Positions 34,435 to 46,110 of a stretch of DNA of 64,000 nucleotides are shown here, in pieces (position 1 is the stretch's first letter; each line of letters begins with the position of its first letter). The notes under the pieces were generated by a model that worked only from the letters and a program-made list of their open reading frames with translations, was not told where the DNA came from and did not search any database. The position numbers and the translations under genes are program-made. Where the stretch lies: contig JAIOJX010000005.1 of the NCBI GenBank assembly GCA_022376925.1, forward strand, positions 13,172,501-13,236,500, written 5' to 3'. The DNA is from Tragulus kanchil. Taxonomy: Eukaryota; Chordata; Mammalia; Artiodactyla; Tragulidae.

Positions 34435-34648
34435 GGGTGCTTAGGTGGTGCTAGTGGTAAGGACCCCTCCTGCCAACACAAGAGGCATGAGATGCGGGTT
34501 CGATCCCTGGGCTGGGAAGATTCTCTGGAGCAGGCAATGACAACCCACCCCAGTACTCTGGCCGGGGGAAATCCCATGGACAGAGGAGCCTGCCGGGCTA
34601 TAGTCCATGGGGTCACAGAGTCAGACATGACCGAGTGACTGACACTAC
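34435..34648 (+). mobile_element. Bov-tA SINE (first copy)
   Basis: The head is missing a few bases after the first GGG. A canonical B box 'ggttcgatccctgg' lies near 34498, and the terminus 'agagtcagacatgaccga' near 34616. The duplicate is at 35561-35776. Confidence 0.88.
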
Positions 34649-35560
34649 AGGGCCTCTCCATAATACAACAGGCAGAACAAGAATATCTTCTCACCTCTGA
34701 CCCTTGAAGCCCATGACGAAGAGCTGATTCACTGGTTTTTATAGAATCCTTTTTAAAATGCAAAACATAGTTGTGGGGGGAGGGGTTAATATATTAACAG
34801 TTAATACAGCTCTCAGTCATTCACAAGTTAAACCAAGTAGCACAATTCCAGTTCACTGTGTAGGCACAGGGAGAAATGGGGTGACTCCGCCCCTCCTCTC
34901 CCCCCTGCTGAATCAGTAGACAGCAGGACATCCGGCATCTGGGAGGCAGAGGAGAAAGTCTGGGAGACAGAAAGGTGTAAAAAAGGAAGATGGGGGAGTG
35001 TGGGAACTTCTCCTCCTTTACTGGAGGTTTTTAGGCAGACCAAGCTTCTGGGTATTTGGAGAAACTTTGACACATACAGGCTTAGAAAGGCTGAAGAGCC
35101 ATGAGCGCTCAGGTACGCTCTCCAGCTACCGCCCCATCGCATTCTGTTTCCTCCCATGGTCACCTCTTTTCTGGCTGCTTCAAGTGCCCTTCAGAACTGG
35201 ACTTGCTTGACCTCATGGGGACTGTCATTCTCAGCTGAACAGGGTATGCCTGTCTCTGCTCTCCCCAGGTGGCCTCAAATGCGCCTGGCCTTATAGCTTG
35301 TCAGCTCAAGATCAGAATACACGCAGAATAGTCAGAAACCCTAAAAGAGATAGTTAAACAGGTTTTTTCCCTCAGGGCCTGCACGAGCTGTCTTCATCCT
35401 GTCTAGAGAAGCCCACATAGCCAACCACATCTCTGAGGACATGAAAGAAGAAGTGCCTGGATACATCGCAGTTCAGATGAGATATGCATTAGAGAACACA
35501 AAAGGTAATAGTCTCCAATTCTGAACCGAGACCACAATAAGAGCATAGATACCATTTATC

Positions 35561-35776
35561 GGGTGCTTAGGTGGTGCTAGTGGTAAGGACCCCTCCTGCC
35601 AACACAAGAGGCATGAGATGCGGGTTCGATCCCTGGGCTGGGAAGATTCTCTGGAGCAGGCAATGACAACCCACCCCAGTACTCTGGCCGGGGGAAATCC
35701 CATGGACAGAGGAGCCTCCCGGGGCTATAGTCCATGGGGTCACAGAGTCAGACATGACCGAGTGACTGACACTACA
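35561..35776 (+). mobile_element. Bov-tA SINE (second copy)
   Basis: Same insertion as 34435-34648, in copy B of duplication 14. Confidence 0.88.
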
Positions 35777-36213
35777 GGGCCTCTCCATAATACAACAGGC
35801 AGAACAAGAATATCTTCTCACCTCTGACCCTTGAAGCCCATGACGAAGAGCTGATTCACTGGTTTTTATAGAATCCTTTTTAAAATGCAAAACATAGTTG
35901 TGGGGGGAGGGGTTAATATATTAACAGTTAATACAGCTCTCAGTCATTCACAAGTTAAACCAAGTAGCACAATTCCAGTTCACTGTGTAGGCACAGGGAG
36001 AAATGGGGTGACTCCGCCCCTCCTCTCCCCCCTGCTGAATCAGTAGACAGCAGGACATCCGGCATCTGGGAGGCAGAGGAGAAAGTCTGGGAGACAGAAA
36101 GGTGTAAAAAAGGAAGATGGGGGAGTGTGGGAACTTCTCCTCCTTTACTGGAGGTTTTTAGGCAGACCAAGCTTCTGGGTATTTGGAGAAACTTTGACAC
36201 ATACAGGCTTAGA

Positions 36214-38580
36214 AAGGCTGAAGAGCCATGAGCGCTCAGGTACGCTCTCCAGCTACCGCCCCATCGCATTCTGTTTCCTCCCATGGTCACCTCTTTTCTG
36301 GCTGCTTCAAGTGCCCTTCAGAACTGGACTTGCTTGACCTCATGGGGACTGTCATTCTCAGCTGAACAGGGTATGCCTGTCTCTGCTCTCCCCAGGTGGC
36401 CTCAAATGCGCCTGGCCTTATAGCTTGTCAGCTCAAGATCAGAATACACGCAGAATAGTCAGAAACCCTAAAAGAGATAGTTAAACAGGTTTTTTCCCTC
36501 AGGGCCTGCACGAGCTGTCTTCATCCTGTCTAGAGAAGCCCACATAGCCAACCACATCTCTGAGGACATGAAAGAAGAAGTGCCTGGTTATTTTTACATC
36601 GCAGTTCAGATGAGATATGCATTAGAGATGTTTACATGGTTCAAATAACTTTCTTCACTAATTGCTTCATTTCCCCTTATGTCTAATAAGTCAGAGGGCA
36701 AAGACTATTCTGAAGGAAAAAGGGATATTTCCCCTCTTCCTTGTGTTTACCCCGTACCCTTCACAGGAGGTGGGGATCTCTCTGCAAATAAGGACCTACG
36801 ATATTGACATCCATCTCTTTGAAGGAAAGGAGAGATGAAACCTGGAGTTTGAGGCTGGATGTCTATCAAAGTTCTTTTCCTTTATTTTTATTTTTTGTCC
36901 AACCTTGCCTACCATGGCAGAATACTGATATCTAAGTTCTCCTCTTTGGGGCGCACAATTAGCACCTATGTGAGGCCATGTGACTGATTCCAGCCAATGG
37001 GATCCCTCCCACAGAGGAGAAGTGTGTCCCTAAGAGTAACTGGACATTAGAATTAGGTTTTCCCCCCAAATATCCTACAGATTGTGGGATAGTCTTCTGA
37101 GCTCTGACGAATCAGCTGGTTTTACTGCTTTTTCTATGAGCAAACTGGAAACCATCAGCCCTTTTGCAATGGAATCATGGGTGTGGTGTCTATGTGCTTT
37201 AACCCAACCACATTCCATATCTCTAGTGGGAGTACCCACTTATAAAGGAAGGGACACATGGTCAGATGATGGTTTTGAAGATCCTTTCACAACTACATAT
37301 TTAGCTGGACTGTCAATTAAAATGGCAACACTTGCTAGTTTTAGACCCATTTAACTTCCTTTAAAACATCACATGCCCCAAGAAATTTAGACTCTTCAAT
37401 GCTAGAAGGCTGAAGAGCCATGAGCTCAGGTACGCCTCCAGCTACCGCCCATCGCATTCTGTTTCCTCCCATGGTCACCTCTTTTCTGGCTGCTTCAAGT
37501 GCCCTTCAGAACTGGACTTGCTTGACCTCATGGGGACTGTCATTCTCAGCTGAACAGGGTATGCCTGTCTCTGCTCTCCCCAGGTGGCCTCAAATGCGCC
37601 TGGCCTTATAGCTTGTCAGCTCAAGATCAGAATACACGCAGAATAGTCAGAAACCCTAAAAGAGATAGTTAAACAGGTTTTTTCCCTCAGGGCCTGCACG
37701 AGCTGTCTTCATCCTGTCTAGAGAAGCCCACATAGCCAACCACATCTCTGAGGACATGAAAGAAGAAGTGCCTGGTTATTTTTACATCGCAGTTCAGATG
37801 AGATATGCATTAGAGATGTTTACATGGTTCAAATAACTTTCTTCACTAATTGCTTCATTTCCCCTTATGTCTAATAAGTCAGAGGGCAAAGACTATTCTG
37901 AAGGAAAAAGGGATATTTCCCCTCTTCCTTGTGTTTACCCCGTACCCTTCACAGGAGGTGGGGATCTCTCTGCAAATAAGGACCTACGATATTGACATCC
38001 ATCTCTTTGAAGGAAAGGAGAGATGAAACCTGGAGTTTGAGGCTGGATGTCTATCAAAGTTCTTTTCCTTTATTTTTATTTTTTGTCCAACCTTGCCTAC
38101 CATGGCAGAATACTGATATCTAAGTTCTCCTCTTTGGGGCGCACAATTAGCACCTATGTGAGGCCATGTGACTGATTCCAGCCAATGGGATCCCTCCCAC
38201 AGAGGAGAAGTGTGTCCCTAAGAGTAACTGGACATTAGAATTAGGTTTTCCCCCCAAATATCCTACAGATTGTGGGATAGTCTTCTGAGCTCTGACGAAT
38301 CAGCTGGTTTTACTGCTTTTTCTATGAGCAAACTGGAAACCATCAGCCCTTTTGCAATGGAATCATGGGTGTGGTGTCTATGTGCTTTAACCCAACCACA
38401 TTCCATATCTCTAGTGGGAGTACCCACTTATAAAGGAAGGGACACATGGTCAGATGATGGTTTTGAAGATCCTTTCACAACTACATATTTAGCTGGACTG
38501 TCAATTAAAAATGAATGTGTCCTGAAAGTCACTTGCTAGTTTTAGACCCATTTAACTTCCTTTAAAACATCACATGCCCC
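36214..38580. repeat. Tandem duplication 15 (offset about 1,188 bp)
   Basis: Copy A is about 36214-37379 and copy B about 37406-38580. The linker 37380-37405 aligns with errors to the sequence before copy A (about 36191-36213), and the first 50 bases of copy B show homopolymer and dinucleotide losses. Copy A has a small deletion and rearrangement near 37320. The start of this copy is also present at about 35087 because of the overlap with duplication 14. Confidence 0.95.
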
Positions 38581-39469
38581 TTGAAAGAAAAGGCTATGCT
38601 TCTAAGCTATCTGAGCAGTGTCTGTGACCACTTTCATAGTTATGGGATTATAAGGCCAAGTCTTCCCATGCCCTACAAATTGCAGTCCAATTTAAATTAA
38701 AATGATTCTCTGACTTAAATCACAACTGCTCTGACTAGCAAGCTAACAACTTCCTCTTTTTACAATGACTAAAATGTTTTTTTTCTTTTCTATTTCCCTT
38801 TTCTCCCATCCTGTCTTTCTTCTCACTCAACAAAATCATCAATTTATAAAATCAATAACCAATTTATCAAGTAACCACTGTGGAAACTTCATTAGAGCTG
38901 TTCTATTTTACTTTAAACGTCACCCACCCAGGGTGCCCTGCTGAGTGTGAGCAGGTGTGCTTTTCCTGGCCGACAGCCCGCCCAGTTGCTGAGCTGCACT
39001 GCTCCTGATGGTGCGCGTTCACCTCTGTGAGTTTACCACAAGGGTACCTCTTTGCAGAGAGCTCTCTCTCTCTTTTTTTTTATTCTTTATTTTAAAGATT
39101 TTACAGAGTTTTGTTGTTCACCAACATGTATGTTCCCAAATGAGAGCTCTCTTAATGATAGAAAAAAAAGTCTGTCTTGCTTTGTGCTTTAAACTGTCTG
39201 CCCCATGTGCTGAAGCCACCTCTGTGCAACAGTCTAGAGGCAGAAAATGGGGTCTGCAGTGGTCTGTGCAGCTCAGAAAAGTCGTGTTTTTTTTTTTTCC
39301 CCTCCTGATAGAAAAGATCCAGGCAACTCTGCATTACTGCCAAGTGGATTCAAGTTAAGCGGACAGCCTCCCAGCCACACTTCTGTATTGTAGGACCCTT
39401 CTCCCCACCCACCCAGAGCTCTTTCAAGCCCTTCTTGCTATAAATCAAACTGTAGCCCCAGAAGAAGAT
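38581..39469. other. Unassigned single-copy sequence
   Basis: It contains a CT microsatellite followed by a T run at 39064-39080 and another T run near 39288-39298. No gene or named repeat is recognised. A 116-codon open frame across it (39008-39358) has no supporting feature. Confidence 0.45.
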
Positions 39470-39835
39470 GTTCTGAGGGCTTAACCACCAGTATCTCTGA
39501 ATCTGACCTTATTTGTGGACAGAGTGTTTATGGAAGTAATCAAGTTAAAGTGGGTCACTGGCGGGGAGGTGGTCACCCAAGATGACCGGTGTCCTTATAA
39601 AAAGGGGAGATTTGGGCACAGAGGCGTGCAGGGGGGAAGACGGTCAGGTGACTGGGGTGATGCAGCTACAAGTGAAGGAATGCCAAAGGTCACCCCAAAC
39701 ACTAGGAGCCAGAGGAGGCTGGGACGGAATCTCCCCACAGAGACGTCAGGGAAGGCACATCCTTGCTTTTGGACGTTGAGCCTCCAGAACTGAGACGACA
39801 CAGGTCTGTTCACTTAAGTCGCCCAGCTTTCGGTC
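39470..39835 (+). mobile_element. MLT1-like (ERVL-MaLR) LTR
   Basis: The block order matches MLT1-type LTRs: 'tctgaccttatttgtgga', 'gtaatcaagttaaagt', 'tgtccttataaaaa' near 39590, 'gaatgccaaaggtcaccc', then 'gagcctccagaactgagac' and 'cttaagtcgcccagctttcgg' at the 3' end. It is an old, solo, coding-free LTR. Exact subfamily not assigned. Confidence 0.7.
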
Positions 39836-40329
39836 CCCCATGAGAGCAGTCTCAGGAAGCCAGTGCTCTTCCCTTCCCGGCACCCAGAGCACCTGGCCAA
39901 GAGGCCCCAGTCCACCACCATCACTCACCACTCTGGCAGCACCCCCACTGCAAAGTCTTCCTGCCCCTGCCCTCCAGCTGCCCACACTTGTCCATCTTAT
40001 GCCCCATTGCCAGTGGCCTTGGCTGCTGCAAGAATGAAGTACTGATGAAGTGATTACCCAGGAACAAATGGTGCCATAAAGCAGGAACATGGGCTGGCAT
40101 TAATGGTACAGTTATTAAGTTGTATATAACATTCCCAGAGGTTTTCTTAGGAAGACTAGCTTACACCAACGTATCTCAAACTGAACCATGAGTTCTCTCT
40201 GAGGACTTTTTTATCCTGTGCTTCCATGTACAAGGCAAGGCAATCCAGAAAAAGTAACGATTTTCTATCGATAAGATCAAAACTTTTGTTTTGGTATGGC
40301 TGTCACAATTGAATGCAATTATGATGGAA
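39836..40329. other. Unassigned single-copy sequence
   Basis: GC-rich in the left part, AT-rich in the right. Overlapping open frames on both strands near 39840-40090 have no recognisable domain, and I see no splice-site pair that would join them. Confidence 0.4.
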
Positions 40330-40470
40330 GACATTATTTTCTTTATTTTTCCAGATTTACTGAGGTCTAATTGATGAATAATCATTGCACAAATTTAAGA
40401 ACACATGATATGATGTTTCGAGGTCTGATGCATTGGGAAATGATTACCACGATCAAGCTAATATATGTTA
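40330..40470 (-). mobile_element. Old L1 3' fragment
   Basis: Resembles the antisense of an old L1 end: 'ccagatttactgaggtctaa' then 'ttgatgaataatcattgcac' and 'gatcaagctaatata'. Diverged; low detail. Confidence 0.5.
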
Positions 40471-41854
40471 TAAGCTTTTTCTTTGGTGAGAGAACATTAT
40501 GCTTAAATCAGTATTTCTCAAACTATAGTCTGTAAGACACTTTTTGTTTTGCTTTAAGAAGAGCCTATTTCTCAACATGAACCAATGAAAGGAGAGGTCA
40601 CAGAGGAGGGCTGAGGCACCCACACTCCTCTTTGACCTTCCCACTTGCCTGTTCGGATACTGAGCTGGATCTCACTCAATTACATGTACATTACACATTT
40701 GCCTGAGGGTTATAGAACACAGAAACAATGGTTCACCTGTCTTTCTCTGCCCACTTAAGACTGCCTTCCTACATCGCACTCTGTTCCCCTCATGGAACAA
40801 ATATGCTGAGAGCTACTTTTAAAATCAATTATTCAGGGTCTTGGAAGCTGGGAGATGGAACAGAAGTTCCCTGGAGTATTTTGAAGTAAACATCAAATTA
40901 TAAATGAAGAGCTCTTTATAAATAGGCCGAAGGAATGGGGAATAGAAACAGCAGTGGACGGGCTAGACTCCAATGCCTGTCTAGCCTCCAGGAAAGCCTT
41001 TCACCAGCAGAGCCTGAGTTCACCCGCTGGGAAAGTGCTTGGGCACCGTTGGGGCGGGGGTGACGCCCCTGCCTCTGAGTCAAGTGGAAAGTGTCTCTGA
41101 TGAATGCTCTGTGTGTGGATGTGTGTGTGTAAAGAACCCTCTTCTCTGGGCCTGATTCCTCCCTCTGAGCATCATCAGCCAATAAAGAAGACATGCTACT
41201 TCCGCTAAGGCTGCAGAAGGGGAGGGTGGGCCCAGAGGAGGAGGGAAGGGTAGGCGGGGTGGCCTCTGACTCACAGGAAGCCCCCTCCAGGCTGCCTTCC
41301 CAAGGCCTGGCCTCCCACCACCCATCCAGGGCAGAGGGCGTCAGCAGCTGCCTGGAACAGGGTTTAGACAAGCAGGAGAGCAGCAGACAGTCTGACGGGG
41401 GTGAAAGCCTGACCCAAGGTATTTTGAGAACAGAATGAAATGCAAGGTTATAGTTAGAGTCCTCATTACTCTGTTTACAAGCCAGGCAACTCCTAGGGAT
41501 CAGGCCTCCAAAAGGGTCTTTGAGGGGCCATGGGCCAGTTTTGCTCTCTCCTTTTCTCTCTGTAGAAAACAGTTAAGAATACAAGTCACCTTGAAAACAT
41601 CCTCTTATGGAACCTCTGGGAGCAGCAAGGACTATGTATTTGCTGAGGAATGACAGGTAATGAAATCCTCACTAGGTACTAGAAAAGTTCATCTTAAACA
41701 CACCTGCACAAAGCCCCCATAATGTTCAATTAGAATATGTGCACGTATGCCTATATACTTCTACACAGTGTGATCTCTTCATGAGGTGTGCAATGTTTTA
41801 CTTAAACATTGATCCGTGGGCACAAAGTTTCAGTTAAGGAATATAAGTTCTAAA
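40471..41854. other. Single-copy stretch, locally GC-rich
   Basis: The part 40920-41420 is GC-rich with purine runs and carries overlapping open frames up to 151 codons on the minus strand. None has a recognisable domain. I see no canonical promoter and cannot call a gene. Confidence 0.4.
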
Positions 41855-42177
41855 GATCAGCTGTACTGAATGGCTAGCATCAAAAAGGACAGAAGAAATG
41901 TTGGTGAGGATGCAGAGAAACAGGGAACCCTTGGACACTGTGGAAGAGGGGATATAAATTGGTGCAACCATGAGGGAAACCAGTGTGAAAAGCTAAAACC
42001 AGAATAACACAATGACCAAGCAATTTCACTCTTGGGTATATATTCAAACAAGTCATAACACTACATAATTAGAAAAGATACATGCACCCCAGTACTCACA
42101 GCAACATCATTTATAATTGCCAAGATATGGAAGCAACCTAAATGTTCATTAACAGATGAACAGATTAAGAAGATATT

Positions 42178-42211
<34 letters not shown>

Positions 42212-42250
42212 TGTATGTATACATATGTTCAGCAATTAAAAAGAAGGAAA
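41855..42250 (+). mobile_element. Old L1 ORF2 3'-region fragment (first copy)
   Basis: The late ORF2 pattern is present: 'cacaatgaccaagcaatttc', 'ttgggtatatattcaaac', 'catgcaccccagtactcac' and 'gccaagatatggaagcaacc', followed by an AT microsatellite. Frame breaks are common. The right half recurs at 43072-43330. Confidence 0.75.
42176..42231. repeat. AT/ATGT microsatellite (first copy)
   Basis: A (TA)n tract is broken by two TG steps, ending in 'tgtatgtatacatatg'. The duplicate at 43256-43310 is two bases shorter. Confidence 0.85.
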
Positions 42251-42689
42251 GTACCTGCAGTCAATAACACTGTATTGTACACTTAAATATTTGTTGAGGG
42301 GGTAGATATCATGTTAAGTGTCCTTACTGCTTAAGTGTCCTTACAATAAAATTAAAAATATATTTAATAAAAGGTAAACTTTCACCTCTACCACATCTTC
42401 AGGATTTCTCTTCTGAAGCAACCAATTTATCCTGCCAGCTATTTTCTTATGCATGACAAAATCATAGATGCATCCATTTATAAATAAGTGTGGTTTTATG
42501 TGCATGGAAGAATATCGTACCCAATACTTGAGATCTTGCTTTAGTCCCTTGTGCATCTAAGAGTTCTTTTCATGCCTACGCAGAACCATCTAACTCCTTT
42601 TTAAATCTTTATACTACAGGCACTTCGGGGAACGTCTCAAACATGCAGCTCTTCTCAGGTGTGGGAGTTTATCTGCCAGATTGATTTGT

Positions 42690-42850
42690 AGCAATAGAAC
42701 TGCTGGATCAAAGGTACATGAATTTTTTTTTTATGATAGATATTGACAAATTGCCCTCTAAGGAGGACATGTTGGTTTACATTCTCTGCCTGCCTGACTC
42801 TTACCAGTGTTGTACATTTTCAAACTTTCTGATCTTTGTAAAGGTAGAGC
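42690..42850 (+). mobile_element. Old L1 3' UTR-like fragment (first copy)
   Basis: 'aactgctggatcaaaggtac' followed by 'gatagatattgacaaattgc' and 'cctctaaggaggac' matches the 3' UTR pattern of several old L1 subfamilies. Other copies of part of this are at 43765-43925 and about 44933-45000. Confidence 0.5.
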
Positions 42851-43258
42851 GAAACCAATGTGTCGCAAGTGATTTTCTTGCTTCCGGTCCTCAATCCAGG
42901 AAGTACCCTTCAGTTTGTGTCCTGTTTCTCAGTTGTGAATCTGATCCTGTGACTCGGCTCGTACACCCCTCTGTAACTCCTCACTGTCTGTGGGATCAAG
43001 CTCCGTTCCCGGACTGCTCATAATGGTGCAACAAAAGGGGAGGGAAACCAGGGGGTTTGGAAAGGGCTAAAAGCTAAAACCAGAATAACACAATGACCAA
43101 GCAATTTCACTCTTGGGTATATATTCAAACAAGTCATAACACTACATAATTAGAAAAGATACATGCACCCCAGTACTCACAGCAACATCATTTATAATTG
43201 CCAAGATATGGAAGCAACCTAAATGTTCATTAACAGATGAACAGATTAAGAAGATATT

Positions 43259-43291
<33 letters not shown>

Positions 43292-44702
43292 GTATGTATA
43301 CATATGTTCAGCAATTAAAAAGAAGGAAAGTACCTGCAGTCAATAACACTGTATTGTACACTTAAATATTTGTTGAGGGGGTAGATATCATGTTAAGTGT
43401 CCTTACTGCTTAAGTGTCCTTACAATAAAATTAAAAATATATTTAATAAAAGGTAAACTTTCACCTCTACCACATCTTCAGGATTTCTCTTCTGAAGCAA
43501 CCAATTTATCCTGCCAGCTATTTTCTTATGCATGACAAAATCATAGATGCATCCATTTATAAATAAGTGTGGTTTTATGTGCATGGAAGAATATCGTACC
43601 CAATACTTGAGATCTTGCTTTAGTCCCTTGTGCATCTAAGAGTTCTTTTCATGCCTACGCAGAACCATCTAACTCCTTTTTAAATCTTTATACTACAGGC
43701 ACTTCGGGGAACGTCTCAAACATGCAGCTCTTCTCAGGTGTGGGAGTTTATCTGCCAGATTGATTTGTAGCAATAGAACTGCTGGATCAAAGGTACATGA
43801 ATTTTTTTTATTATGATAGATATTGACAAATTGCCCTCTAAGGAGGACATGTTGGTTTACATTCTCTGCCTGCCTGACTCTTACCAGTGTTGTACATTTT
43901 CAAACTTTCTGATCTTTGTAAAAGGTAGAGCGAAACCAATGTGTCGCAAGTGATTTTCTTGCTTCCGGTCCTCAATCCAGGAAGTACCCTTCAGTTTGTG
44001 TCCTGTTTCTCAGTTGTGAATCTGATCCTGTGACTCGGCTCGGTACACCCCCTCTGTAACTCCTCACTGTCTGTGGGATCAAGCTCCGTTTCCCGGACTG
44101 GCTCACAAGGTCCTGAGCGTTTGGGCCCCTGCTCAGGGCACCACCCTTCTCTGTGTCCCAGCCACACTAGACCCCTCTGCCTGCCTCACGCGGGCCCTGC
44201 TCTCCTGCACCTCCACCCGGGGCTCTCCTCTGTGCTCCTTCTGTCCGAGGACTCTCTTCCTTGCCTGTCCTGCTCTGGCTCGTTCCTGCTCATGTTTCTG
44301 GTTACAACCTTCCATGTGGCACCCACTAGGTTATGATGGGGAGCACCCTGGCTGCCCCTACATCCTCTAAACATCACATTTTAAATTGTGTAAAATTTGG
44401 TACACACAAAATAACAAATACATATGGGTACATATATTTCAGTAATGAAACCATCATAAAAGTGAACTCCCACCAACCCACCTTAAGAACCTGAGAGCTG
44501 CCAACACTGTAAGGGGTGCTGCTTTCCTTACCACCCTGGGTGGCTGCGGTCTCTGTCCCTGTCTCTATTTGGCACCATAGTCTCAGGTCTCGGGCCCCCA
44601 GGTCTGGGTCTGACTTGTGCATAGTGATATCCCAGGGCCAAGCAGATGGCCTGACAAGGTTTGTTGGAGCCCTTAATATTTGAAAATCGAATTTGATAAT
44701 AT

Positions 44703-44850
44703 CCAGAGGTGGTTGGATGGCATCACCACCTCAATGGCATGAGTTTGAGCAAGCTCCAGGAGATGGTGAAGGACGGGGAAGCCTGGCATGCTGCAGTCCA
44801 TGGGGTCACAAAGAGTCAGACACGACTGAGCAAATGAACAACAACAATAT
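44703..44850 (+). mobile_element. Bov-A SINE fragment (first copy)
   Basis: It lacks the tRNA head and starts in the Bov-A body ('ggttggatggcatcaccacc', then 'gagtttgagcaagctccagg'), ending with 'agagtcagacacgactgag'. Duplicate at about 45776-45925. Confidence 0.85.
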
Positions 44851-45775
44851 CCACAAAGAGGAGGACTTTTAATAAAAAAAATAATAAGCTTGTTCCCAGA
44901 CAGCAGGTTAGTTAAATCCCTTATGTACAGTTCATTCTCTGCCTGCCTGACTCTTACCAGTGTTGTACATTTTCAAACTTTCTGATCTTTGTAAAGGTAG
45001 AGCGAAACCAATGTGTCGCAAGTGATTTTCTTGCTTCCGGTCCTCAATCCAGGAAGTACCCTTCAGTTTGTGTCCTGTTTCTCAGTTGTGAATCTGATCC
45101 TGTGACTCGGCTCGGTACACCCCCTCTGTAACTCCTCACTGTCTGTGGGATCAAGCTCCGTTTCCCGGACTGGCTCACAAGGTCCTGAGCGTTTGGGCCC
45201 CTGCTCAGGGCACCACCCTTCTCTGTGTCCCAGCCACACTAGACCCCTCTGCCTGCCTCACGCGGGCCCTGCTCTCCTGCACCTCCACCCGGGGCTCTCC
45301 TCTGTGCTCCTTCTGTCCGAGGACTCTCTTCCTTGCCTGTCCTGCTCTGGCTCGTTCCTGCTCATGTTTCTGGTTACAACCTTCCATGTGGCACCCACTA
45401 GGTTATGATGGGGAGCACCCTGGCTGCCCCTACATCCTCTAAACATCACATTTTAAATTGTGTAAAATTTGGTACACACAAAATAACAAATACATATGGG
45501 TACATATATTTCAGTAATGAAACCATCATAAAAGTGAACTCCCACCAACCCACCTTAAGAACCTGAGAGCTGCCAACACTGTAAGGGTGCTGCTTTCCTT
45601 ACCACCCTGGGTGGCTGCGGTCTCTGTCCCTGTCTCTATTTGGCACCATAGTCTCAGGTCTCGGGCCCCCAGGTCTGGGTCTGACTTGTGCATAGTGATA
45701 TCCCAGGGCCAAGCAGATGGCCTGACAAGGTTTGTTGGAGCCCTTAATATTTGAAAATCGAATTTGATAATATCC

Positions 45776-45925
45776 AGAGGTGGTTGGATGGCATCACCAC
45801 CTCAATGGCATGAGTTTGAGCAAGCTCCAGGAGATGGTGAAGGACGGGGAAGCCTGGCATGCTGCAGTCCATGGGGTCACAAAGAGTCAGACACGACTGA
45901 GCAAATGAACAACAACAATATCCAC
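45776..45925 (+). mobile_element. Bov-A SINE fragment (second copy)
   Basis: Duplicate of 44703-44850 inside duplication 17. Confidence 0.85.
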
Positions 45926-46110
45926 AAAGAGGAGGACTTTTAATAAAAAAAATAATAAGCTTGTTCCCAGACAGCAGGTTAGTTATTAAGAACCTGCCCT
46001 GTGAACTGTACTCAGTTCATTCTATACTCTCTGGGTCAATGCTGTCATTGCACAGTAAGTCTTTTTTCTTTATTCTTTAAACTTACCCTGATCTTTGATT
46101 TTTAAAAATT

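Larger units (their letters stand above)
34376..36628. repeat. Tandem duplication 14 (offset about 1,127 bp)
   Basis: Copy A is about 34376-35495 and copy B about 35502-36628. Copy A lacks six bases near its right end ('gttatttt' region, near 35460) and the two copies differ in a G/C run near 34588/35716. The interior is nearly identical. Confidence 0.95.
41961..44105. repeat. Tandem duplication 16 (offset about 1,079 bp)
   Basis: Copy A is about 41961-43020 and copy B about 43024-44105. The first 48 bases of copy B are a distorted version of 41961-41990 ('ggtgcaac', 'agggaaaccag', then extra G and T). The last 100 bases of copy A lose single G, C and T residues relative to copy B (for example near 42960, 42967 and 43004). 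The AT repeat also differs in length. Confidence 0.95.
43860..45985. repeat. Tandem duplication 17 (offset about 1,072 bp)
   Basis: Copy A is about 43860-44914 and copy B about 44933-45985. Interiors nearly identical; one G is missing in copy B near 45587. The linker at 44915-44932 resembles the sequence before copy A. The 42780-43020 block is therefore present three times. Confidence 0.95.
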